Positions 54,360 through 62,280 of a stretch of DNA of 64,000 nt are shown one piece after another. The stretch comes from an uncultured Massilia sp. Its GTDB lineage: Bacteria; Pseudomonadota; Gammaproteobacteria; Burkholderiales; Burkholderiaceae. The notes below the pieces were generated by a model. It was not told the DNA's origin and did no database searches. It worked only from the letters and a program-made list of their open reading frames with translations. Each line of letters begins with the position of its first letter. Within the stretch, counting starts at the first letter, position 1. The DNA lies in contig CAMLMV010000036.1 of the NCBI GenBank assembly GCA_946481275.1, forward strand, positions 1 to 64,000, given 5' to 3'. The position numbers and the translations under genes are program-made.

Positions 54360-54988
54360 TGACCAGAACCCTCATTGCCACCGCGCTGATCGTATTGTCC
54401 GGCTGCGCCAGCAAGCCGCAGCCGCCCGCCTGGGAAGGCGATGCGAAGAGTTCTCTCGGCGGTTTCACGGACGACTTCCTGCGGGGCGACTCGGCCGCCG
54501 CCGACGCCGAGTTCGCGCGCGCCCGCCGCGCGAGCGCCAGCACGGGACGGTTCGACGTCGTCGCCCAGGCGGAACTGGTACGCTGCGGCGTGAAGGCGGC
54601 GGCGCTCGACTACGAGTGCCCCGGCTTCGCGGCGGTCGCGAACGATGCGACGCCGGCCCAGCGCGCGTACGCCGCCTACCTGGACGGCCGCTGGCAGGGG
54701 CTGGAAACAAGCCTGCTGCCGGAACAGCATCGCGCCGTCGTGGCGAGCGGCTCGTTGGCCGCCGTCGCCGATCCGCTGTCCCGGCTCGTCGCGGCCGGGG
54801 CGCTGCTGAAGGCAGGCCGCATCACGCCGGCCGACATCGGGGCGGCCGTCGACACGGCATCGAGCCAGGGCTGGCGCCGTCCGCTGCTGGCGTGGCTGGG
54901 CGTGCAGGAACAGCGCGCCCGTGCGGCCGGCGACACCGCCGCGGTGGAACGCATCCGCCGTCGCATCGAACTGGCCGGGCAGGGATAG
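54356..54988 (+). CDS. Lipoprotein of the Mla-like locus
   Basis: 210 residues. The lipobox 'IVLSGC' gives Cys17 counting from the first of two adjacent ATG codons. The remainder is helical, with TPR-like Ala-rich repeats ('DSAAADAEFARARRAS', 'TPAQRAYAAYLDGRWQGLE'). It does not look like MlaA, MlaB or MlaC. It overlaps the MCE gene by 4 bases, so it is probably a working partner in the envelope. It converges on a frameshifted gene. Confidence 0.75.
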   Translation: MMTRTLIATALIVLSGCASKPQPPAWEGDAKSSLGGFTDDFLRGDSAAADAEFARARRASASTGRFDVVAQAELVRCGVKAAALDYECPGFAAVANDATPAQRAYAAYLDGRWQGLETSLLPEQHRAVVASGSLAAVADPLSRLVAAGALLKAGRITPADIGAAVDTASSQGWRRPLLAWLGVQEQRARAAGDTAAVERIRRRIELAGQG

Positions 54989-55301
54989 TTATTTGACGCG
55001 AACGACCCGCGCGGCGCTGTTGTTTGCTTCCAGTTGCAGGTAATAGGCGCCGAGCGCGCCCCGCTCGATGCGCACGGCGGGGTCAAGGAGGTCCGGCAGG
55101 GCGGCATCAATGTCGTCGACCACGCGCCACACCTGGCCGTTGGCGAGCGTCAGCTGGGTGCCGTAGCGCCAGCCGTCGAGGCGGCCGAGCACGGTGCTGC
55201 GGATCGCCTCCGGCTCGTCGTCGACCTTCTTTTCCAGGCGTTTGCCGCCGAAGCGCTGCTCCGCCGGCGGCGAACAGCAGGAGGAGGGCGAGCGTTCTCA
55301 T
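54989..55301 (-). pseudogene. Small exported protein, single-base frameshift
   Basis: An ATG at 55301 opens a signal-peptide-like frame ('RTLALLLLFAA'), but that frame then becomes Arg/Pro-rich nonsense. From the same point the neighbouring frame encodes a well-behaved domain beginning 'EQRFGGKRLEKKVDDEPEA' and ending 'AARVVRVK' at 54989. Removing one G in the GGCGG stretch at 55261-55271 joins them into a protein of about 103 residues. It is either a recent inactivation or a sequencing error in a GC-rich run. No family was recognised. It follows the reductase gene by 13 bases. Confidence 0.7.
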
Positions 55302-55314
55302 CCCCCCATTATAG

Positions 55315-56319
55315 CTATGCGCTCGTCCCCGGCGCGGCCTCAAGGTGGCGGCGCGGCGGGCGCAGCGCGGGCGGCAACTGGTTGTGGATGCGGACGGCGG
55401 CGCGCGCCGCCTGGCCCGCCGCCACGGCGATCTGGTTCAGGCCCACGACGACGTCGCCGATCGCGTACAGGCCCGGCACGGTCGTCTGTTGGTGGTCGTC
55501 GACGACGATCTCGTCGCACTGCGCCGTGCGTGCGCCCAGCTTCGCCGCCAGGCCCGATCTCGCATTCTCGCCCAGCATCGGGTAGAACACGTCCGCCTCG
55601 AAGTCCCGACCGTCCTCCGTGTGCAGCACGGGTTTCATCGACGCGTCCAGCGTGACGGACAGCAGCGGCGAATCGATGGTGCGCACGCCCGCCGCATCGA
55701 GCCGGCGCCGGTCCTCATCGCCCAGCATCGACGGCGAGCCCCGTTCGAACAGGGTGACGTCCGCGCTGAACGTGCGCATGAACAGCGCGTGGCCGACAGG
55801 ATTCACTTCGGACGTGGCGACGGCGATGCGCTTGTCGATCACGTCGAAGCCGTCGCACACGGGGCACAGCCGCACGGACCCGAACGCGACGGCTTCGCGC
55901 CAGTTCTCGACCGGCAGGCCGGCGTCCGCGACGCCCGTCGCCAGCAGCACCGTGTGGGCGCGGATCTGCACGATGTTCTCTTCGTCTTCGGGCTGGTAGT
56001 CGCCGACGAACAGGCCGTCTTCGATGCGCAGGTCGACGATTTCGCCCGGCATCACGCTGCCGCCGTAGCGCTGCAGCTGCGACGCGAGGTTGCCCAGCAG
56101 GATGTGGCCGGGCACGCCTTCGGGAAAGCCGGGGTAGTTGTGCGAGACGGGAATCAGGCGCAGGCGGCTGTTGCCCTTGTCGACGAGGGCGACGTTGCGG
56201 GTGAAACGGCGCAGGTAGATGGCGGCGGTGAGGCCGCCCGGGCCGCCGCCCACGATCAGCGTGTCGTAAACATGCGCGTCGGCGACGTGGGCGGTGGCGA
56301 GTTCGGTGGAGGTAGGCAT
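55315..56319 (-). CDS. Thioredoxin-reductase-like flavoprotein
   Basis: 334 residues. FAD motif 'LIVGGGPGGLTAAIYL' (residues 21-36), redox pair Cys152-Pro-Val-Cys155 in 'RLCPVCDGFDV', and a late 'GLYAIGDVVVGLNQIAVAAGQ' FAD site. The second GxGxxG for NADPH is replaced by 'VATSEVNPVGHALF', so it may not use NADPH in the normal way. The substrate or partner is unknown. It is followed by the small frameshifted gene. Confidence 0.85.
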   Translation of the reverse strand: MPTSTELATAHVADAHVYDTLIVGGGPGGLTAAIYLRRFTRNVALVDKGNSRLRLIPVSHNYPGFPEGVPGHILLGNLASQLQRYGGSVMPGEIVDLRIEDGLFVGDYQPEDEENIVQIRAHTVLLATGVADAGLPVENWREAVAFGSVRLCPVCDGFDVIDKRIAVATSEVNPVGHALFMRTFSADVTLFERGSPSMLGDEDRRRLDAAGVRTIDSPLLSVTLDASMKPVLHTEDGRDFEADVFYPMLGENARSGLAAKLGARTAQCDEIVVDDHQQTTVPGLYAIGDVVVGLNQIAVAAGQAARAAVRIHNQLPPALRPPRRHLEAAPGTSA

Positions 56320-56389
56320 GTGCCGATTATCCGCAGGGTGCCTGCGGCTGGGATATCGGCGTGCGTCCCGAGGCCGGGTCGGAACCGGC

Positions 56390-57316
56390 TTACAGAGCGT
56401 CGGAGCGCTGGACAGGTTCGGGCTGCAAGGTGACGTGGTCGATGCCGTGCTTGTCGAGCAGCATGGTCTTGACCGCCCGGAGCACGTCGGGCCAGGCGTT
56501 CAGGTCGTCGATTTCCAGGTGGCCGATCAGCGCGGGCTCGCCCGGCGACATGTCCCACACGTGCAGGTCGTGCACGGAGCGCACGCCCGGGATCGCCGCC
56601 AGGTCGGCGCCGATTTTCAGGTAGTCGATCTGGTGCGGCACGCCTTCCATCAGGAAGTGATAGGACTCGCGCAGCACGCTCACCGTCGACTTCAGGATCA
56701 GCAGCGACACGAAGATCGACAGGATCGGGTCGATGCGCACCCAGCCCGTGAAATGGATGACGGCGCCCGCCGCGATGGCGGCGATGGAGCCGAGCAGGTC
56801 GCCCAGCACGTTGACGAGGGCGGCGCGCGTGTTGATGCTCTGCTCGTCGCGCGACAGCACCCACGCGACGGCGATGTTGATGCACGCGCCGATGGCCGCG
56901 ACGATCAGGACGGTCTTGCCGCCCACGTGCTCGGGATGCGCGAGGCGCTGGACGGCCTCGAACACGATCCAGCCGACCAGCAGGAGCATCGCGAGGCTGT
57001 TGACGAAGGCAGCGAGCGCCTCCGCGCGCACGAAGCCGAACGAATGGCGCGCGGACGGCGGCCGCCGCGCGATCAGCTGGGCCAGCAGCGCGAGGCCGAG
57101 GGCGGCGGCATCGGTGACCATGTGGCCGGCGTCCGAGATCAGCGCGAGCGAGTTCGACAGGAAGCCGCTGACGGCCTCCACCAGCGCATACAGCAGGGTC
57201 AGCCCGAGCGCGATGGCCATCGCCCACTGGCTGCGGCCTTCGATCGTGTGGGCGTGGCGGGCGTCGCCGTCGAGGTGGGCGTGGAGGTGGGCGGAAGAGC
57301 CGGCTTGGTCGGACAT
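56390..57316 (-). CDS. Cation diffusion facilitator (CzcD/ZitB-type)
   Basis: 308 residues with a His-rich N-terminus, six membrane helices and a C-terminal cytoplasmic ferredoxin-like domain ('VRSVHDLHVWDMSPGEPALIGHLEI', split). The metal site is His65-x3-Asp69 in 'SDAGHMVTD' on helix 2, but on helix 5 the usual His-x3-Asp reads Asn169-x3-Asp173 ('NVLGDLLGS'). It exports divalent metal ions such as zinc across the inner membrane. The gene is divergent from tRNA-Val. Confidence 0.88.
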   Translation of the reverse strand: MSDQAGSSAHLHAHLDGDARHAHTIEGRSQWAMAIALGLTLLYALVEAVSGFLSNSLALISDAGHMVTDAAALGLALLAQLIARRPPSARHSFGFVRAEALAAFVNSLAMLLLVGWIVFEAVQRLAHPEHVGGKTVLIVAAIGACINIAVAWVLSRDEQSINTRAALVNVLGDLLGSIAAIAAGAVIHFTGWVRIDPILSIFVSLLILKSTVSVLRESYHFLMEGVPHQIDYLKIGADLAAIPGVRSVHDLHVWDMSPGEPALIGHLEIDDLNAWPDVLRAVKTMLLDKHGIDHVTLQPEPVQRSDAL

Positions 57317-57360
57317 GAACTTGGACGATGTGGAAACAGGCGGGCAGTATACCGGTGTCC

Positions 57361-57389
57361 TTGCAGGATGGGGGCTATCCCCTTATAAT
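57361..57389 (+). promoter_or_regulatory. Sigma-70 promoter of tRNA-Val
   Basis: TTGCAG and TATAAT are separated by exactly 17 bases and end 10 bases before the tRNA. The bases after the -10 (GGCGGC) are GC-rich, as in stable-RNA promoters that respond to ppGpp. It may also drive the thrS leader and thrS. Confidence 0.8.
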
Positions 57390-57399
57390 GGCGGCATAC

Positions 57400-57476
57400 G
57401 GGCGGTTAGTTCAGCTGGTTAGAATACTTGGTCGACATCCAAGGGGTCGCAGATTCGAATTCTGCACCGCCCACCA
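57400..57476 (+). tRNA. tRNA-Val (GAC)
   Basis: 77 bases including the encoded CCA. The acceptor stem GGGCGGT/ACCGCCC is perfect, with discriminator base A. The anticodon stem CTTGG/CCAAG closes the loop TCGACAT, giving anticodon GAC (Val, GUC/GUU codons). The T arm has TTCGAAT. It lies directly upstream of the thrS leader in the same orientation. Confidence 0.95.
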
Positions 57477-57485
57477 GAACACAAA

Positions 57486-57521
57486 GACAAGCGCGGGGAA
57501 CTACGGTTTTCCGCTCTTGTC
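57486..57521 (+). other. Hairpin in the tRNA-Val trailer
   Basis: GACAAGCGCGG pairs with CCGCTCTTGTC (one mismatch) around a 14-base loop. It starts 10 bases after the tRNA and has no T-run. It may guide tRNA 3' processing or be part of the thrS leader RNA. Confidence 0.45.
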
Positions 57522-57552
57522 GTCAGTAAGAGCGAGAAAGGCACAAACGGTT

Positions 57553-57594
57553 ATGACACCGCGAACTACAACGACGTTGTGGGGAAATCGCTAG
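57553..57594 (+). CDS. thrS leader peptide, Thr-rich
   Basis: A 13-residue open frame reads MTPRTTTTLWGNR. Five of thirteen codons are Thr, four of them consecutive (ACT ACA ACG ACG, 57565-57576). GAAAGG lies 11 bases before the ATG. The Thr codons can fold as a small hairpin (ACAAC/GTTGT, 57568-57580), and the start region (57552-57560) can pair with 57604-57612. It is followed 50 bases later by an intrinsic terminator and then by thrS. This is the arrangement of a ribosome-stalling attenuator leader. Confidence 0.7.
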   Translation: MTPRTTTTLWGNR

Positions 57595-57644
57595 ACGCGG
57601 TAGGGTGTCATATTGTCTTTCGCAGCAGTTCGACGACACTGAAT

Positions 57645-57671
57645 AAAACGCGCCTGGTGCGCGTTTTTTTT
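57645..57671 (+). terminator. Intrinsic terminator/attenuator before thrS
   Basis: AAAACGCGC pairs perfectly with GCGCGTTTT around CTGGT, followed by a run of eight T in all. It is 62 bases upstream of the thrS start. ACGCG at 57595-57599 could pair instead with the right arm (CGCGT), which would prevent the terminator. Confidence 0.85.
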
Positions 57672-57733
57672 CGTCCAGATTTTTTCATTCCTTTAATTTT
57701 AACGGGCGCAACGGCGCCGAGATGGAGCTCACA

Positions 57734-59644
57734 ATGTTGAATGTTCGCCTCCCGGACGGCTCGAGCCGTCAATTCGAAGGTCCGGTGACGGTCGCCCAGG
57801 TGGCGTCCAGCATCGCCCCGAGCCTGGCCAAGGCCGCGCTGGCCGGCAAGGTCAACGGCAAGGTCGTCGATACGTCGTTCCTGATCGAGAGCGACGCCGA
57901 CCTGGCCATCGTCACGGACAAGGACCCGGAAGGCCTGGACGTCATCCGCCACTCGACCGCCCACCTGCTGGCCTATGCCGTCAAGGAATTGTTCCCGGAA
58001 GCGCAGGTCACCATCGGCCCCGTGATCGACAACGGTTTCTACTACGACTTCTCGTACAAGCGTCCGTTCACCCCGGACGACCTGCAAGCCATCGAGAAGA
58101 AGATGGCGGAACTCGCCAGGAAGGACGAGCCGGTCACCCGCAAGGTGCTGCCGCGCGACGAAGCCGTGGCGTATTTCAAATCGATCGGCGAAGACTACAA
58201 GGCCGAGATCATCGCGTCGATCCCGGCGAACGAGGACGTGTCGCTGTACAGCGAAGGCAAGTTCACCGACCTGTGCCGCGGTCCGCACGTGCCGTCGACC
58301 GGCAAGCTGAAAGTCTTCAAGCTGATGAAGCTGGCCGGCGCGTACTGGCGCGGCGACTCGAAGAACGAGATGCTGCAGCGCGTCTACGGCACCGCCTGGG
58401 CGAAGAAAGAAGACCAGGAGCAATACCTGCACATGCTGGAGGAAGCCGAGAAGCGCGACCACCGCAAGCTGGGCAAGCAGCTGGACTTCTTCCACTTCCA
58501 GGACGAAGCGCCGGGCCTGATCTTCTGGCACCCGAAAGGCTGGACCATCTGGCAACAGATCGAGCAATACATGCGCAAGACCTACCAGGTCACCGGCTAC
58601 AACGAGGTCAAGGCGCCGCAGATCATCGACGTCACCCTGTGGCAGAAGACCGGTCACTGGGACAATTATCGTGAAAACATGTTCACGACCGAGTCGGAAA
58701 ACCGCACCTATGCGCTGAAGCCGATGAACTGCCCTGGCCACGTGCAGATCTATAACGCGGGCCTGCGTTCGTACCGCGACCTGCCGCTGCGCTACGGCGA
58801 GTTCGGCCAGTGCCACCGCAACGAATCGTCGGGCGCGCTGCACGGCCTGATGCGCGTGCGCGGCTTCACCCAGGACGACGGCCACGTCTTTTGTACTGAA
58901 GATCAAATTGCGCCGGAAGTCGTCGCGTTCCACGCCCAGGCAATGAAGGTATACGAGGACTTCGGCTTCGAGAACATCGACGTCAAGATCGCGCTGCGTC
59001 CGGAAAACCGCATCGGTTCCGACGAAGTGTGGGACCAGGCGGAAGAGGCGCTGCGTTCGGCGCTGCGCGGCTGCGGCGTGACCTGGACGGAGCTGCCGGG
59101 CGAGGGCGCGTTCTACGGTCCGAAGATCGAGTACCACCTGAAGGATAGCCTCGGCCGTCCGTGGCAGGTCGGCACGATGCAGGTCGACTTCTCGATGCCG
59201 GGCCGTCTCGGCGCGGAATATGTCGCGGAAGACAATTCCCGCAAGGTGCCGGTGATGCTGCACCGCGCGATCGTCGGCTCGATGGAACGCTTCATCGGCA
59301 TCCTGATCGAGAACTACGCGGGCGCGTTGCCGCTGTGGCTGGCGCCGGTTCAGGTTGCCATCCTGAACATTTCGGATGCACAGGCCGATTACGTCAAACA
59401 GGTCGAGGCGAAGCTGAAGGCGGCGGGCCTGCGTGTTCACGCTGATTTGCGGAACGAGAAGATTACCTATAAAATTCGGGAGCACTCCGTCCAAAAACTG
59501 CCGTACATCCTAGTTGTCGGCGATAAAGAGCGGGATGCCAACACTGTGGCCGTTCGCGCCCGTGGCAATATCGACCTTGGCGTCATGCCGGTCGATGCGC
59601 TGCTGGAACGCCTCCAAGGCGAGGTAGCATCCAAGGCGAAGTAA
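57734..59644 (+). CDS. thrS: Threonyl-tRNA synthetase
   Basis: 636 residues. TGS domain at the start, then the editing domain with 'HSTAHLLAY' near residue 75 and '[10 protein letters not shown]' near 180. The class II core follows: zinc Cys in '[10 protein letters not shown]' near 334, motif 2 '[15 protein letters not shown]', and the C-terminal anticodon-binding domain. It charges tRNA-Thr. The start at 57734 has GGAG 6 bases upstream and gives the family's '[10 protein letters not shown]' opening; an ATG at 57722 lies inside that ribosome binding site region. A Thr-rich leader and terminator precede it. Confidence 0.96.
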   Translation: MLNVRLPDGSSRQFEGPVTVAQVASSIAPSLAKAALAGKVNGKVVDTSFLIESDADLAIVTDKDPEGLDVIRHSTAHLLAYAVKELFPEAQVTIGPVIDNGFYYDFSYKRPFTPDDLQAIEKKMAELARKDEPVTRKVLPRDEAVAYFKSIGEDYKAEIIASIPANEDVSLYSEGKFTDLCRGPHVPSTGKLKVFKLMKLAGAYWRGDSKNEMLQRVYGTAWAKKEDQEQYLHMLEEAEKRDHRKLGKQLDFFHFQDEAPGLIFWHPKGWTIWQQIEQYMRKTYQVTGYNEVKAPQIIDVTLWQKTGHWDNYRENMFTTESENRTYALKPMNCPGHVQIYNAGLRSYRDLPLRYGEFGQCHRNESSGALHGLMRVRGFTQDDGHVFCTEDQIAPEVVAFHAQAMKVYEDFGFENIDVKIALRPENRIGSDEVWDQAEEALRSALRGCGVTWTELPGEGAFYGPKIEYHLKDSLGRPWQVGTMQVDFSMPGRLGAEYVAEDNSRKVPVMLHRAIVGSMERFIGILIENYAGALPLWLAPVQVAILNISDAQADYVKQVEAKLKAAGLRVHADLRNEKITYKIREHSVQKLPYILVVGDKERDANTVAVRARGNIDLGVMPVDALLERLQGEVASKAK

Positions 59645-59697
59645 TCAAGCAAGCGCCTTGAGACGGCACTATCCATCTTACTTTCAAAGGAAACAAC

Positions 59698-60222
59698 ATA
59701 GCTACTGACAAGTCGTCACATCGCATCAATGGCGAAATCAACTATCCCGAAATGCGTCTGAACGGGGTGGACAACGAGCCGCTGGGCATTGTGAGCCTGG
59801 CCGAGGCGTTTCGTCTGGCTGAAGAAGCGAACGTGGACCTGGTCGAGATCGCGCCGAACGCGACCCCGCCGGTGTGCCGCCTGATGGACTACGGCAAGTT
59901 CAAGTATTCGGAGCAGAAGAAGGCGCACGAAGCGAAGCTGAAGCAGAAGATCATCCAGGTCAAGGAAATCAAGTTCCGTCCGGGTACGGACGAGGGTGAC
60001 TACAGCATCAAGCTGCGTAACCTGATCAAGTTCCTGGAAGAGGGTGACAAGACCAAGATCACCCTCCGCTTCCGTGGCCGCGAGATGGCTCACCAGGATA
60101 TCGGCCAGCGCATGCTGGAGCGTCTGCGCGGTGACCTTGAGCCGTATGGCCAGGTCGAGCAGTTTCCGAAGCTGGAAGGCCGCCAGATGATCATGGTTGT
60201 CGCGCCGAAAAAGAAGAAGTAA
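59698..60222 (+). CDS. infC: Translation initiation factor IF-3, non-canonical ATA start
   Basis: 174 residues when started at ATA 59698. IF-3 binds the 30S subunit and checks the start codon. The conserved 'RINGEI' near residue 8 lies upstream of the first ATG (59752), and the frame has no ATG, GTG or TTG between the in-frame stop at 59659 and that point. AAAGGA sits 6 bases before the ATA. E. coli infC starts at AUU and is autoregulated because IF-3 rejects such codons, so the same logic probably applies here. The rest, including '[15 protein letters not shown]' and the C-terminal '[14 protein letters not shown]', is normal. Confidence 0.93.
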   Translation: MATDKSSHRINGEINYPEMRLNGVDNEPLGIVSLAEAFRLAEEANVDLVEIAPNATPPVCRLMDYGKFKYSEQKKAHEAKLKQKIIQVKEIKFRPGTDEGDYSIKLRNLIKFLEEGDKTKITLRFRGREMAHQDIGQRMLERLRGDLEPYGQVEQFPKLEGRQMIMVVAPKKKK

Positions 60223-60242
60223 TTCTTCGTCGAGTCTAGCCG

Positions 60243-60288
60243 GGCCAGGCCCGGGCCCCGGGAGGTGTCCCGCGGCCCGGGCTTGGCC
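60243..60288 (+). terminator. Large GC hairpin after infC
   Basis: GGCCAGGCCCGGGCC pairs with GGCCCGGGCTTGGCC (15 bp, one G-T), with an inner CGGGA/TCCCG stem, followed by a T-rich stretch (TATTCCGTTTTC). It lies 20 bases after infC. It probably acts as a partial terminator or attenuator before rpmI. Confidence 0.7.
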
Positions 60289-60506
60289 TATTCCGTTTTC
60301 CGGTTGCTGATGTGCATGGCGCAGATGTGCATTGGCGTAAAACTGTGCTAGAATCTGCGGTTCCCATGTTCGCAAGGACGGGAATGCAAGACTGTAGTGG
60401 ACCCGCTTCCGCTGCAGAGACAAGTGAAAGTAGGCATCCAAGAGCAGCGTTGCTGCCACCTGCAATCCTGTCACATATGAGGCTGCCTGTAAGAGGGCAG
60501 AAGACT
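60289..60506 (+). promoter_or_regulatory. rpmI-rplT leader region with a candidate promoter
   Basis: 218 bases without a gene. An extended -10 element TGC-TAGAAT (60346-60354) could start a separate rpmI-rplT transcript. A small hairpin CTGCC/GGCAG just before the rpmI ribosome binding site (60484-60500) is a possible site for L20-type autoregulation, by analogy with other bacteria only. Confidence 0.45.
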
Positions 60507-60707
60507 ATGCCGAAAATGAAAACCAAAAGCTCCGCGAAGAAGCGTTTTCGCGTGCGCCCGGGTGGTACCGTCAAATCGGGTATGGCGTTCAAGCGTCACA
60601 TCCTGACCAAGAAAACCACCAAGAACAAGCGTCAGCTGCGTGGCACCCGTAACATCAATGCGTCCGACGTCCAAAGCGTCTACCGCATGATGCCGTCGGC
60701 CGTTTAA
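60507..60707 (+). CDS. rpmI: 50S ribosomal protein L35
   Basis: 66 residues, very basic. '[18 protein letters not shown]' opening and '[12 protein letters not shown]' are family signatures. The ATG at 60507 gives the standard 'MPKMKTKS' N-terminus; the longer open frame upstream is leader sequence. rplT follows after 25 bases. Confidence 0.96.
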   Translation: MPKMKTKSSAKKRFRVRPGGTVKSGMAFKRHILTKKTTKNKRQLRGTRNINASDVQSVYRMMPSAV

Positions 60708-60732
60708 TCTCACATCAAACTAAGGAGCTACT

Positions 60733-61092
60733 ATGCCTCGAGTAAAACGTGGGGTTACTGCACGTGCCCGTCACAAGAAGGTTCTTGAGCTTGCCAAAGG
60801 CTATCGTGGCCGCCGCAGCAAAGTATTCCGTATTGCCAAGCAAGCAGTCATGCGCGCTGGCCAGTACGCATACCGCGACCGCCGCAACAAGAAGCGCGTT
60901 TTCCGCGCCCTGTGGATCACCCGTATCAACGCAGCTTCGCGTTCGCACGGCATGACCTACAGCGCATTCATGAACGGCCTGAAGAAAGCCGCGATTGAAC
61001 TGGACCGTAAAGTCCTGGCCGACATGGCTGTCAACGACAAGCCGGCTTTTGCCGCTATCGTGAACACCGTCAAGGCAAAGCTGGCTGCTTAA
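60733..61092 (+). CDS. rplT: 50S ribosomal protein L20
   Basis: 119 residues, basic, normal length. '[18 protein letters not shown]' and '[21 protein letters not shown]' (split) are the L20 signatures. It is essential for early 50S assembly and in other bacteria represses its own operon by binding leader RNA. 'AAGGAG' lies 9 bases before the ATG. Confidence 0.97.
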   Translation: MPRVKRGVTARARHKKVLELAKGYRGRRSKVFRIAKQAVMRAGQYAYRDRRNKKRVFRALWITRINAASRSHGMTYSAFMNGLKKAAIELDRKVLADMAVNDKPAFAAIVNTVKAKLAA

Positions 61093-62247
<1,155 letters not shown>

Positions 62248-62280
62248 GAACACGTCCGATAAATACCAAGGCAAACGAAT

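Noticed and set aside
55301..55315. TATAAT directly before the ATG of the frameshifted gene, suggesting a leaderless transcript
   Set aside because: The gene is only 13 bases from the upstream reductase stop and is more simply read as the second gene of that operon.
57466..57480. tRNA-Val 3' end as an integration site for a mobile element
   Set aside because: No direct repeat of the tRNA end, integrase or phage gene is present; housekeeping genes follow directly.
57722..57733. Upstream ATG of thrS at 57722
   Set aside because: It lies in the ribosome binding site of the ATG at 57734, which gives the conserved N-terminus.
57477..57733. T-box riboswitch before thrS
   Set aside because: No T-box core sequence or specifier-loop arrangement was found; the Thr-codon leader peptide explains the terminator better.
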